A stretch of 64,000 nt of DNA from Robiginitomaculum sp. (lineage in GTDB: Bacteria > Pseudomonadota > Alphaproteobacteria > Caulobacterales > Maricaulaceae), in assembly GCA_002733805.1 (NCBI GenBank), contig NVXG01000001.1, forward strand, positions 1 to 64,000, read 5' to 3'. The stretch's first letter is position 1, and each line of letters starts with the position of its first letter. The notes beneath the pieces were generated by a model. That model was given only the letters and a program-made list of their open reading frames with translations. It was not told where the DNA came from and made no database searches. Made by a program: the position numbers and the translations under genes. Positions 38,219 through 46,530 of this stretch are shown piece by piece.

Positions 38219-39550
38219 ATGAACAGAATCAAATTTGGAACAGATGGCATTCGCGGTTTGGCCGGAACCGCACCGATTGATGCGGATACCGCCAGAAAAG
38301 TCGGATTTGCCGCCGGGCAAGTATTGGCCGACCACGGCACGGCATTCATGGCTCGCGATCCACGACAATCCGGCCCGATGCTGGAAACCGCCTTGGCCGA
38401 AGGGCTATGCGCGGCGGGCACCGAAGTCCAACTGGGCGGCATTATGCCAACCGCTGCCTTGGCGCTGGCCATACAGAGCCAACAAGCTGATCTGGGCGTG
38501 ATGATCACTGCCTCGCACAATCCGGCGCGCGACAATGGGATCAAATTGTTCGCTAGCGGCGGGAGCAAGATTTCTGACGCACAGCAAGCTCAAATGGAAA
38601 CCATCATCAATCAGAGCGCTGACCCACTCGCGGGCAAACCAGCCAAAGCGGCAACGATTACCGACAACAACCGACTGGCCGACCCGTATCTGGCGCTGGT
38701 CCACGGCCTGATTACCGGCTGGCCCCTACACGGGATCAAACTGGTGGTGGATTGCGCCAATGGGGCCGCATCTTGTTTTGCACCAATGTTACTGGCCGAA
38801 GCCGGGGCAGAGATTGTGTCCATTCACCACCAACCGGATGGAACCAACATTAACCTCAATTGCGGCTCGACCCACCCGCAAAGCCTGCAACAGCGGGTAC
38901 TGTCCGAACAAGCCCATGCGGGGATTGCGTTTGATGGCGATGCGGATCGGGTGTTGCTGGTCGATGAAACTGGCGGTTTGATTGACGGAGATCAGATTTT
39001 GGCCCGGTTGGCCACAGACTGGAAAGCCAAGAACAAACTGGCTGGGAAAAGTGTGGTGGCCACCGTGATGTCAAACGGCGGATTGGCTACTTATTTGAGC
39101 GGTCTTGATGTCCATCTGGAGCGAAGCGCGGTCGGGGATCGCCATGTGGCGGACCGGATGGCCGAAATAAAGGCCAATCTGGGCGGTGAGCAATCCGGCC
39201 ATATCTTGCTGCCCGAAATTCTGCCCTCGGGCGATGGTTTAATCGCAGGCCTGCTGCCTTTGCTTGGGCTGGCCGCTTCCGGGCAATTGGCTTCGCAATA
39301 CTTGCGTCCGTTTGAGCCTTTGCCACAACTTTTGCATAATGTGCGTCATACTGGTGGCAATCCGTTGATTGACCTTGCGGTTAAAACCGCCATCCGCAAG
39401 GTCGTGCAGCAATTGGGTAAAGAAGGCCGCGTGCTGGTCCGAGCGTCGGGGACCGAGCCGCTGATCCGCATCATGGCCGAAGCCAATACACTTGAAATGG
39501 CCCAATCGGCGATTGATCAGATCGCTGCCGCTATCGTTGACGCGGGATAG
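38219..39550 (+). CDS. glmM: Phosphoglucosamine mutase
   Basis: The 443-residue enzyme converts glucosamine 6-phosphate to the 1-phosphate for peptidoglycan and LPS. The start MNRIKFGTDGIRG fits GlmM. The phosphoserine loop TASHNPARDNGIKLF, the metal loop DGDADRVLLVDE, the sugar loop GGEQSGHIL and the phosphate loop RASGTEPLIRIMAE follow in order. An in-frame start 51 bp upstream is not family-like. Confidence 0.95.
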   Translation: MNRIKFGTDGIRGLAGTAPIDADTARKVGFAAGQVLADHGTAFMARDPRQSGPMLETALAEGLCAAGTEVQLGGIMPTAALALAIQSQQADLGVMITASHNPARDNGIKLFASGGSKISDAQQAQMETIINQSADPLAGKPAKAATITDNNRLADPYLALVHGLITGWPLHGIKLVVDCANGAASCFAPMLLAEAGAEIVSIHHQPDGTNINLNCGSTHPQSLQQRVLSEQAHAGIAFDGDADRVLLVDETGGLIDGDQILARLATDWKAKNKLAGKSVVATVMSNGGLATYLSGLDVHLERSAVGDRHVADRMAEIKANLGGEQSGHILLPEILPSGDGLIAGLLPLLGLAASGQLASQYLRPFEPLPQLLHNVRHTGGNPLIDLAVKTAIRKVVQQLGKEGRVLVRASGTEPLIRIMAEANTLEMAQSAIDQIAAAIVDAG

Positions 39551-39571
39551 CCCACGCCAGTTTCTTTTGAT

Positions 39572-39612
39572 GTTGCGATCCCCTCATCCCGACCTTCTCC
39601 CCACGGGAGAAG
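39572..39612. repeat. Dispersed GC-rich repeat, left part, split by the transposon
   Basis: It begins GTTGCGATCCCCTCATCCCG as at 35357 and reaches GGGAGAAG, where the transposon begins. The repeat resumes at 43476 with GGGAGAAGGGGCG and a GC-rich palindrome to about 43550. Confidence 0.55.
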
Positions 39613-39614
39613 GC

Positions 39615-39638
39615 GGACTTATGTAGCAGAAGCACCAA
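39615..39638 (+). repeat. Left terminal inverted repeat
   Basis: These 24 bases, starting GGACTTATGTAGC, are the exact reverse complement of 43452-43475. Confidence 0.95.
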
Positions 39639-39659
39639 GGGGATGGTGTGATGCTTAAA

Positions 39660-40574
39660 TTAATCGCCGTTGTGTTTTGGTTGATCACTGGAAGTCATGT
39701 TCAGCAGTCGCAACCGACCAACCTTACCCACAGCGTCATTTTTTTTAGCTCCAGCCCTCATAACACTCCTGATGGCTTCAAATTCGTTTTCTATTATAAT
39801 CGGATGTTGCCCACTTGGCAGATCGTAAGCCCCCTCCACAAAACGAACTTCATCTTGGAAGTCACTGAAACTAACTCTGAATCTGAACCACGCATCATTT
39901 GTGAAATTTTCGGGAAGGTCAAAGGACAGTATAACCGGATGGGAAAGGCTTTCTCCGGGATTCAAAATAGCGGATTCGTGGGTGTTTTCAATAAATTCAA
40001 TTTCGTCTTTCTTATCAGGGATATGAGTCCATCCGCCATCTACTCTCAGATCAAAACAAGGAGTCTTTCCTACGTTCTTGACAACAAGAGCGATGCCATA
40101 TGGCGAAGTCATGGCCATTTTTGGCTTGATCGAGACATAAGCCCTGAGTTCATTTTTAGCAATTTCTTGAGTGATCTTTACTGCCGCCCAAGCCGCATCG
40201 GTTGCTTTGCTCGCGGAGTTGGCAGCTTTTTGGGTTTCGACAAGGGTTCTGTAGATCAACAGCATACCACCAAGTCCGATAATGATCCCTATCCAAGCAG
40301 CATTCGCCATTTCCGCTTGCGCGATATGATCGGCGATCTCAAGTTCATACTTTTCTTGATCTTGTTGTACCCCTTGGTTGCTATCGGAGGAACCTCTCTC
40401 AGCATTGCACACAATCCCGATAGAAACATCCGAACCAAAGCAATGCACTTGGCCATCTCGGCATTCTGCGTGGTTATTTTGTTTGCTTTGGCTAGATAGC
40501 CCAACCCCAAAAAGCATTGCAACACAGATCGTGATGATTATCGGTATTGGGTAATTGTATTTTATCCAGTCCAT
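39660..40574 (-). CDS. Cargo gene: two-helix membrane protein, unknown
   Basis: The 304-residue product has a TM helix at about 7-27, a polar linker rich in Gln, Glu and Ser, a second helix at 93-109, a coiled-coil-like Ala-rich stretch (ETQKAANSASKATDAAWAAV) and a C-terminal beta-rich domain starting RAYVSIKP. The C-terminal part has a VVKNVGKTPCFDLRVDG segment that looks like an immunoglobulin-like fold. The gene ends 21 bp inside the left terminal repeat. I know no function; it may be an envelope protein that benefits the host or the element. Confidence 0.75.
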   Translation of the reverse strand: MDWIKYNYPIPIIITICVAMLFGVGLSSQSKQNNHAECRDGQVHCFGSDVSIGIVCNAERGSSDSNQGVQQDQEKYELEIADHIAQAEMANAAWIGIIIGLGGMLLIYRTLVETQKAANSASKATDAAWAAVKITQEIAKNELRAYVSIKPKMAMTSPYGIALVVKNVGKTPCFDLRVDGGWTHIPDKKDEIEFIENTHESAILNPGESLSHPVILSFDLPENFTNDAWFRFRVSFSDFQDEVRFVEGAYDLPSGQHPIIIENEFEAIRSVMRAGAKKNDAVGKVGRLRLLNMTSSDQPKHNGD

Positions 40575-40663
40575 ACATTGAGGTTATAGCCTCAAATCCC
40601 GCACACCAATAGCCTTATGCAAATCACATAAAATGGTATAATGTGCTCCAGATAGGAGTGATT

Positions 40664-40870
40664 ATGTCATCAAAAATTATATATAAAAATGCACACGGCA
40701 AGCAAATAGGATACACAAAATACGACGCGCAGAATCGTATCACTGCGTACAAGACAACTACCGCAACCAAAGTTGCCAGCTATGATCCTCACACCAATAC
40801 AACTAAAGATGCAAAGGGTACGAAGGTTGGAACTGGCAACTTAGTGACTAACTTTTTTGATCTGGAATAG
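40664..40870 (+). CDS. Cargo gene: small protein, unknown
   Basis: The 68-residue protein starts MSSKIIYKNAHGKQIGYTKY and contains YDAQNRITAY and YDPHTNTTKDAKGTKVGTGN, two short beta-hairpin repeats in the style of YD/RHS-like or WG-repeat segments. AGGAG lies five bases before the ATG. Its end overlaps the convergent next gene by 23 bp. I recognise no named family. Confidence 0.6.
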   Translation: MSSKIIYKNAHGKQIGYTKYDAQNRITAYKTTTATKVASYDPHTNTTKDAKGTKVGTGNLVTNFFDLE

Positions 40871-41015
40871 TCAGAAAGAGATTGCCAGCAAGGAACCCGC
40901 ACTTCCCATGTTCAAAATCGTCCTCGGTGACGTGTAAGCTTTTAACGTCGAAAATTTCAATACCTACGGATTTCAGGCGGTTTTCAAATTCTGTAAGCAA
41001 TTCAGCATGTGACAT
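40848..41015 (-). CDS. Cargo gene: small acidic protein, unknown
   Basis: A 55-residue product starting MSHAELLTEFENRLKSVGIE; the ATG at 41015 follows AGGA at good spacing, and a longer in-frame start lacks one. It has a helical N-terminus and a mixed C-terminus. It is downstream of the DUF6471 gene on the same strand with a 46-bp gap, so both may share one transcript. Confidence 0.55.
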   Translation of the reverse strand: MSHAELLTEFENRLKSVGIEIFDVKSLHVTEDDFEHGKCGFLAGNLFLTIPDQKS

Positions 41016-41061
41016 CTTTGTATTCCTAATGTTTGTGTGCATTGGGTATTTATGGGTCAAA

Positions 41062-41283
41062 TCACAGTCGTAAATCCCGCACACCAATAGCCTCTAAACA
41101 CTGAACCAGAAAAGCTGCGCTGAACTTACCCCGTGCCAGCTTGTTCCTGATATTCACCTCTTTTTCATGCACACCAATAGCTTCCAGCTTATCTACCAGT
41201 TGCGCGTAGGTGATCCCTGCACGTTTCAGTTCGGCCTTCAACATTCCAGCTACACGGGCCTCATAGGTTGTTTTTTCTGACAT
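41062..41283 (-). CDS. Cargo gene: DUF6471-like small protein
   Basis: The 73-residue protein reads KAELKRAGITYAQLVDKLEA, IGVHEKEVNIRNKL and RGKFSAAFLVQCLEAIGV, matching my memory of the DUF6471 domain and built like a helix-turn-helix. GGAG precedes the ATG at 41283. It is divergent from the transposase across a palindrome-rich 100-bp region. A role as a repressor of the transposase promoter is a reasonable inference but unproven. Confidence 0.75.
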   Translation of the reverse strand: MSEKTTYEARVAGMLKAELKRAGITYAQLVDKLEAIGVHEKEVNIRNKLARGKFSAAFLVQCLEAIGVRDLRL

Positions 41284-41298
41284 TTCGTACTCCATTCG

Positions 41299-41374
41299 TT
41301 ACCTATGTAACATAATCATTACAAATGCACTTTACAAGTGCATGTATATGTACTATATTTATTACATAAGTAAT
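41299..41374. promoter_or_regulatory. Divergent promoter with three palindromes
   Basis: Between the DUF6471 gene and the transposase lie TTAC-N4-GTAA at 41300-41311 and again at 41362-41373, 62 bp apart, and a central palindrome ATGCACTT-TAC-AAGTGCAT at 41325-41343. TTACAARTGCA also occurs as a direct repeat with a 13-bp step (41319, 41332). The layout is that of an operator cluster controlling both directions. Confidence 0.6.
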
Positions 41375-41383
41375 GGAGATAGT

Positions 41384-42349
41384 ATGATGTCACAACATTT
41401 TCTTTTAACAGCTAAGGCGAGAACCCTAAGCCTAAAGAAAATTTACAAGATGGGTGAAGCAGCCGCTTATGACCTGTTCAGGCAAATTAGATGGCCTGAA
41501 ACGGATGGCGAAGCCGTGTGTCCGCAATGTGGTTGCTATGAAAGCTACAACATCACCACACGCCGCAAGTTCAAATGCAAAGGCTGTCACCACCAATACA
41601 GTGTGACCAGTGGTACCATCCTACATAGCCGGAAACTGGACTTCACAGACCTACTGGCCGCTATCTGCGTCTTTGTGACAGGCTCCAAGGGCATGAGCGC
41701 GGTACAGTTCAGCCGGATGCTAGATGTTCAGTACAAGACCGCATGGGTGCTTGCCCATAAAATGCGTGAATGTCTGGCAGATGAAACCGATACGCATAAG
41801 TTGGATGGTGAAGTCGAAATTGATGGTGCGTACTTTGGTGGTCACATTCGCCCCGCGAACTTTAAGTCAGAACGAATTGACCGCCGTTTGCGCCATCACC
41901 AGACCGGCACACGGCGCGTTGTGATCGCATTGCGGGAACGTATGGGGCGCACACTACCTTTCGTTCGCAAGAGCGAAGCAGACGGAGTTGCCTTGGCGCA
42001 CGGCATTGTGCGGGATGGCACCACGATCTTTGCAGATGAAGCAACCCATTGGGACAAGCTGGCATGGGGTTATGATACGAAGCGGGTCAATCACTCCACA
42101 GAATACTCCCTTGGTGGCGGTGTGCATACGAATTGGGTTGAAAGCTACTTTTCCCGCCTTCGCAAAATGGTTTCAGGTCAGCACCATTGGGTAAGCCCAA
42201 AGTACCTACAACAGTATGCAGAACATGCTGCTTGGCTTGAGGATCATCGCCGGGAATGTACGGGCGGACTTGCAAAGAGGATTGTCAGGGCTGCGTTAAT
42301 TGCACCTAAAAGTCGTCAATTTGGCGGGTATTGGCAACGTGCAGCATAA
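41384..42349 (+). CDS. IS1595-family (ISXO2-like) transposase
   Basis: The 321-residue transposase has an N-terminal zinc ribbon (CPQCGCYESY, then KFKCKGCHHQYSVTSGT), a middle HTH region (GMSAVQFSRMLDVQYKTAW) and a DDE/DDN-type core beginning GEVEIDGAYFGG, continuing with FADEATHWDKL and ending near TNWVESYFSRLRK. No frameshift or stop interrupts it, so it may be active. GGAG lies five bases before the ATG at 41384. Confidence 0.93.
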   Translation: MMSQHFLLTAKARTLSLKKIYKMGEAAAYDLFRQIRWPETDGEAVCPQCGCYESYNITTRRKFKCKGCHHQYSVTSGTILHSRKLDFTDLLAAICVFVTGSKGMSAVQFSRMLDVQYKTAWVLAHKMRECLADETDTHKLDGEVEIDGAYFGGHIRPANFKSERIDRRLRHHQTGTRRVVIALRERMGRTLPFVRKSEADGVALAHGIVRDGTTIFADEATHWDKLAWGYDTKRVNHSTEYSLGGGVHTNWVESYFSRLRKMVSGQHHWVSPKYLQQYAEHAAWLEDHRRECTGGLAKRIVRAALIAPKSRQFGGYWQRAA

Positions 42350-42581
42350 TGGGGGTTCTAGTTTTATTCTGTCTTCGTTCCAACAAGAACACCGACTCGA
42401 CTCTATGAAGAGAATCACCATAAATAGAAACGTCAGGATGCTGATACATCCTGACGCTTTAGAAACTGCCGTGTGAGGCATAGATTGTGATCACGATTGA
42501 AATATCGCCAGATTCGGCGACACTGTCAACAGATTTTCACGATTCTACTGCCTTGCACGGCTCCATTATAGGAGCCATAAA

Positions 42582-42878
42582 ATGGCAACCGAACTACAAA
42601 TTACTTGTGTTACATCCGATGGTACGGATGACGATTCGCGAATTGATGGTGTTGGAGGCGGGTCTTCGCTTTTGGCCAGTTGGTATCATACCATTGACCA
42701 AGCCATTCTAAATATCGAGTGCGGAACACATCGCTATTACACATCGGTAAATGGAAATTCCGTATGGGTTATTGTTAAAGAGCATTGGTCGTCAGGCCGA
42801 AAGTATTTAACGACTGAACCAGATGGTATCACCGCTAACAACCTTTCGAAGCTAGGAGCATGTAGCGTAGCGGCCTAA
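42582..42878 (+). CDS. Cargo gene: DUF3892-like protein
   Basis: The 98-residue protein starts MATELQITCVTSDGTDDDSR, then IDGVGG, with YHTIDQAILNIECGTHRYYT, VNGNSVWVIV and KYLTTEPDGITANNLSKL, the full outline of DUF3892 proteins. AGGAG lies eight bases upstream of the ATG. It is downstream of the transposase on the same strand. The function is unknown. Confidence 0.75.
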   Translation: MATELQITCVTSDGTDDDSRIDGVGGGSSLLASWYHTIDQAILNIECGTHRYYTSVNGNSVWVIVKEHWSSGRKYLTTEPDGITANNLSKLGACSVAA

Positions 42879-42939
42879 CGGCTACGGGGCCGCAATGTCC
42901 AGTGGATGTTGCGGCGCTCGTCTAGCTTTTGGTTGATGA

Positions 42940-43407
42940 CTACCGACTCCTTGGCCGCAACTGCCATTCAACAACGTGCCTCTTGTTCAGAACACCAAGC
43001 AGATTGCCTTTTGCGCGTTGCTTGTAAAGCGAGCGCCCGATCCGATTGGTCAGATCAGTCACGGTTCGCTTATCCCGTATATCCTGACCCGATGCCGCAA
43101 GAATGTTTTGTGCTAATTCGCGGGACGTTAAGGGCCGCTCGGAGCATTTGAGTTCCGTAATGATGCCTTCCAGCAATTCACCCTTCACAAATTCAAGTTT
43201 CCGGTACTGTTTCGGCATGATGTCGTTCAGTTGCCCCGTGTAACCAACGATCCGCAATGCTACATCAAGCGATTTGATGTCGTTCCTCGCCATTGCGAGT
43301 TGTTCAGCAAGCCGTTCGGCCTCATGGAACAACTGAACCCGCTTCTTGAGCAGCCCGTTATGGGTTTCGCTATAGTCTTTGATCTCTGAATAGAACCGCT
43401 TTGCCAT
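42940..43407 (-). CDS. Cargo gene: HTH-like protein, unknown
   Basis: The 155-residue protein has a long helical, probably coiled-coil N-terminal half (residues 1-55, HNGLLKKRVQLFHEAERLAE) and a C-terminal winged-helix-like part (ECSERPLTSRELAQNIL-type, RTVTDLTNRIGRSLYKQRAKG). The start has no clear ribosome site. It reads toward the transposase gene from the right end. It could be an accessory DNA-binding protein of the element. Confidence 0.65.
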   Translation of the reverse strand: MAKRFYSEIKDYSETHNGLLKKRVQLFHEAERLAEQLAMARNDIKSLDVALRIVGYTGQLNDIMPKQYRKLEFVKGELLEGIITELKCSERPLTSRELAQNILAASGQDIRDKRTVTDLTNRIGRSLYKQRAKGNLLGVLNKRHVVEWQLRPRSR

Positions 43408-43451
43408 GGATTCACAATAGCAGGATTGTGGGTTATGGTCCGGTCATAATG

Positions 43452-43475
43452 TTGGTGCTTCTGCTACATAAGTCC
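43452..43475 (-). repeat. Right terminal inverted repeat
   Basis: An exact 24-base reverse complement of 39615-39638. It lies 45 bp beyond the start of the last cargo gene and abuts GGGAGAAG. Confidence 0.95.
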
Positions 43476-43557
43476 GGGAGAAGGGGCGCAGGTTCATCAA
43501 ACCACGAACAGGACTCCCTCTGCCGTTCGGGAGAGGGTTGGGGTGAGGGGCGCCAAA

Positions 43558-45075
43558 TTACAATTTCTGATCAAATGCGCCCACTTCGCTGTAACCCGCC
43601 AACAGGCTTTCTATATAGCGGAACATGGCCACCATATTGGCTTTGGACACCGGGCTTTCAACCACCACCACCAAATTGGGCGTATTGGACGAGGCGCGGA
43701 TCAGTCCCCACGTGCCGTCTTCCAAGGTAAAGCGCACGCCATTTACCGTCACCACCGACTTGATTTTTTGGTTCAAAATGGTTCCACCATTGGCATAGAC
43801 CGCTTCAACTTCAGCGATCAATTTGGCGGTTACCTCATACTTTACTTCATCAGCGCAAGCCGGAGACATGGACGGGGACAACCATGTTTGCGGCAATGCG
43901 TCTTTTAGGTCAGCCATCGACTTGTCAGGATTACGATCCAGCATAGCCAAAATCGCAATGGCGGTAACCAGCCCACAATCATAGCCGCGACCTATTGGCG
44001 GGCGAAAAAAGTAATGCCCGGATTTTTCAAACCCGGCCACCGCGCCCAACTCCGTCGTGCGGCGCTTGATATAGGAATGCCCGGTTTTCCAGTAATCAGT
44101 GGTGGCGCCATTATCGCGCAAGACTTTGTCCGTGCCATAAATCCCCGTCGATTTCACATCAGCCACAAACACGGCGTTTTCAAACTGCGTAGACAGATCG
44201 CGGGCCAACATGACCCCGACCTTGTCGGCGAAAATTTCTTCGCCGGTATTGTCGACCACCCCACAGCGATCGCCATCACCATCAAAGCCCAAAGCCAGAT
44301 CAGCCCCGCTGGCCCGAACCATGTCGGCCATTTTGCGCAACATTTTCATATTTTCAGGATTGGGATTATAATTTGGAAAATTGTAATCCAGCTCGCAATC
44401 CATCGGGATCACTTCGACCCCGATCCCTTGCAAAACCGCCTCGGCAAACGCACCGGCTGTGCCATTGCCGCAAGCCGCAACCACTTTCAGCGGACGTTTG
44501 ATTTGAATACTGCCCGCCAGATCTGCGATGAACCTGCCGCGCACCTCTGGCTCAAACACGTATCCCCCGCCGGAACGGGCTTTACCCTGCCCGGACAACA
44601 CAATTTCTTTTAAGCGGTCCATTTCTTCTGGGCCAAACGTCAAAGGCGGCTCAACACCCATTTTAACCCCAGTCCAGCCATTTTCGTTATGGCTGGCCGT
44701 CACCATGGCCACACAATCAATTCCCAAATCAAACTGGGCAAAATAGGCAGTTGGCGACAGAGCCAGACCAATATCGTGTACTTCGATCCCGGCGCTCATT
44801 AAACCCACAATCAGCGCCTGTTTGATCGAAGTCGAATACGAGCGGTAATCATGGCCCACCACGATTTTAGGATCACGGCCCAATTGATGGATCAACGTGC
44901 CCAGCCCCAGGCCCAACGCCTGAATGCCCAACAAATTGATCTCTGGGGCGCGATCCGAACCCGGATGCCCGAACCACCAGCGCGCATCATATTCGCGAAA
45001 CCCGGTTGGTTTGATCAGGGCTTGGGTTTCAAAATCCAGCGTATTGGCGCGCAAAGTGGATTTAGGCTCGAACAT
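43558..45075 (-). CDS. Phosphomannomutase/phosphoglucomutase
   Basis: The 505-residue alpha-D-phosphohexomutase has the GFREYDARWWFG entry, the phosphoserine loop TASHNENGWTGVKMG, the metal loop GFDGDGDRCG, the sugar loop GFEKSGHYFF and the phosphate loop RASSNTPNLVV. It makes mannose 1-phosphate and/or glucose 1-phosphate for glycans. The ATG at 45075 follows GGAG; a longer start is unlikely. The transposon lies 82 bp downstream of its stop. Confidence 0.92.
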   Translation of the reverse strand: MFEPKSTLRANTLDFETQALIKPTGFREYDARWWFGHPGSDRAPEINLLGIQALGLGLGTLIHQLGRDPKIVVGHDYRSYSTSIKQALIVGLMSAGIEVHDIGLALSPTAYFAQFDLGIDCVAMVTASHNENGWTGVKMGVEPPLTFGPEEMDRLKEIVLSGQGKARSGGGYVFEPEVRGRFIADLAGSIQIKRPLKVVAACGNGTAGAFAEAVLQGIGVEVIPMDCELDYNFPNYNPNPENMKMLRKMADMVRASGADLALGFDGDGDRCGVVDNTGEEIFADKVGVMLARDLSTQFENAVFVADVKSTGIYGTDKVLRDNGATTDYWKTGHSYIKRRTTELGAVAGFEKSGHYFFRPPIGRGYDCGLVTAIAILAMLDRNPDKSMADLKDALPQTWLSPSMSPACADEVKYEVTAKLIAEVEAVYANGGTILNQKIKSVVTVNGVRFTLEDGTWGLIRASSNTPNLVVVVESPVSKANMVAMFRYIESLLAGYSEVGAFDQKL

Positions 45076-45210
45076 GGCTCGGTTTCTCCTGATAAACACC
45101 TGAAACCGGTATTGCCGATTGACAGGGCCGGATGCAAGTCCGATTTTGCGCAAAATTATTGTTTCTCAGCTTTGCATTAGCCGATCAGGCGACTTTTCAG
45201 GAAGAAGAAT

Positions 45211-45933
45211 ATGGCTGTACTTGTTTTGGTTCGTCACGGACAAAGTGAATGGAACCTCGCCAATCGCTTTACCGGCTGGATGGATGTTGACCTAACAGAG
45301 CAGGGCGAAGCTGAAGCGATCAGCGCCGGTCAGCTTTTGCACGCAGAAGACATTCTTTTTGATACGGCTTTTACCTCGCTACAAACCCGGGCCATTCGCA
45401 CGCTCTGGCTGGCGCTGGCCCAAATGAATTGCACTTGGCTGCCAACCATCAAGGATTATCGCCTGAACGAACGTCATTACGGCGGCCTGACCGGGTTGAA
45501 CAAAAAAGAGACCGCCGAAAAACACGGCACAGATCAGGTGCATATCTGGCGGCGATCCTATGACATCCCTCCGCCGGAAATGAACTGGGATGATCCGCTA
45601 AACCCATGCCGTGATCGACGGTATGCCCATTTACCGCGTGAGGTTTTACCGACCGCTGAATCCCTGAAAATGACGTTGGAGCGGGTGTTGCCCTATTACC
45701 TCAATCAAATTGCTCCCAAATTGTTGGCCGGGGAAAACCTGTTGATCTCGGCCCATGGCAATTCTCTGCGCGGTCTGATGAAACATTTGTTTCGCGTGTC
45801 TGACGATAAAATCGTCCATGTTGAGATTCCCACCGGCAACCCGCTATTGATCGAACTGGATGAAAATTTGAAACCCGTTTCGGCCCGGTATCTGGATGAA
45901 AAACGCGCCCGGGAATTACCTGAAATCCGATAA
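45211..45933 (+). CDS. gpmA: 2,3-bisphosphoglycerate-dependent phosphoglycerate mutase
   Basis: The 240-residue enzyme interconverts 3- and 2-phosphoglycerate. VRHGQSEWNLANRFTGW has the catalytic histidine, RLNERHYGGLTG the active-site arginine and glutamate, and ISAHGNSLRGL the second histidine. AGGAAGAAG precedes the ATG. The gene stands alone, divergent from the phosphohexomutase. Confidence 0.95.
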   Translation: MAVLVLVRHGQSEWNLANRFTGWMDVDLTEQGEAEAISAGQLLHAEDILFDTAFTSLQTRAIRTLWLALAQMNCTWLPTIKDYRLNERHYGGLTGLNKKETAEKHGTDQVHIWRRSYDIPPPEMNWDDPLNPCRDRRYAHLPREVLPTAESLKMTLERVLPYYLNQIAPKLLAGENLLISAHGNSLRGLMKHLFRVSDDKIVHVEIPTGNPLLIELDENLKPVSARYLDEKRARELPEIR

Positions 45934-46030
45934 CAGAATCAGAGCTGGCCGTTTTTGTGCTGGTTTATCCGGTTGTTAACAATCCTGTTTTAGGATGCGC
46001 CTTGGTTTTCGGCATAGACGAAGGTCCGCC

Positions 46031-46459
46031 ATGTTTGACGATGATTTCGAACTACCAGATGATTTGGCCGCCATGGCCGATCAAGCCGCCTCGGCCTTGG
46101 CCAATATGGGCGAAGAATATGCAGCAGATGCTTGTAACGATGCCGATCGGCTATTGGGCTTTGCTGAAAAGGCCCACAAAGCGGCTGATGAACAGGCTTT
46201 ATTGGCCGAAATGACTGAAATGTTTTCTATCGCTCACAACTTCAAGGGACAGGGCCTGACCTTTGGCTATGATCTGGTCACTTTGTTTGGCGAAGCCTTA
46301 TGCGAACTGACCCGACCACAGAATAACCCAAGCCGCGAAAACGTGCCGCAAGCGGTCAAGCTGGCTGCGGCCTTGCACACCATTTTGCATCAGCGCCTTA
46401 GCGGCGATGGCGGCACAACAGGTGCGGCCTTGCGCGAGGAATTGGGCTTGGTGGCTTAA
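46031..46459 (+). CDS. Hpt-domain phosphotransfer protein
   Basis: The 142-residue protein is all-helical with AHNFKGQGLTFGY; His69 followed by xxKG is the phospho-accepting histidine pattern of Hpt proteins. It has no kinase or receiver part, so it would relay phosphate between partners elsewhere, as in alphaproteobacterial phosphorelays. The ATG at 46031 follows GAAGG. No cognate kinase is adjacent; the nearest receiver is CpdR at 52039. Confidence 0.75.
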   Translation: MFDDDFELPDDLAAMADQAASALANMGEEYAADACNDADRLLGFAEKAHKAADEQALLAEMTEMFSIAHNFKGQGLTFGYDLVTLFGEALCELTRPQNNPSRENVPQAVKLAAALHTILHQRLSGDGGTTGAALREELGLVA

Positions 46460-46484
46460 AACCAATAAACCTAGTACAAAAAAA

Positions 46485-46510
46485 GGCGGCCACCCCCTAA
46501 AGTGCCCGCC
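46485..46510. terminator. Bidirectional terminator
   Basis: GGCGG-C-CAC and GTG-C-CCGCC pair with one internal mismatch. An A-run precedes and TCTTTCTTT follows. It separates the convergent Hpt and small heat-shock genes. Confidence 0.8.
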
Positions 46511-46530
46511 TCTTTCTTTATGCGTCTTCG

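Larger units (their letters stand above)
39613..43475. mobile_element. IS1595-family transposon with six cargo genes (3.86 kb)
   Basis: Perfect 24-bp terminal inverted repeats (39615-39638 and 43452-43475) enclose an ISXO2-like transposase and six other small genes. GGGAGAAG occurs just outside both ends (39605-39612 and 43476-43483), an 8-bp target duplication as expected for IS1595, with two extra bases (GC) at the left end. Joining the flanks restores an uninterrupted dispersed repeat. Codon and base use inside looks more AT-rich than in the host genes. The IS1595 family is known to include members with passenger genes. Confidence 0.88.

Noticed and set aside
39648-40499. Plus-strand frame of 283 residues
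   Set aside because: It lies opposite the cargo membrane protein, whose minus-strand frame has clear helices and a better domain layout. It is probably a shadow.
42487-42711. Plus-strand frame of 74 residues in the transposon
   Set aside because: It overlaps the DUF3892-like gene in another frame, and that gene has an AGGAG site and a family match.
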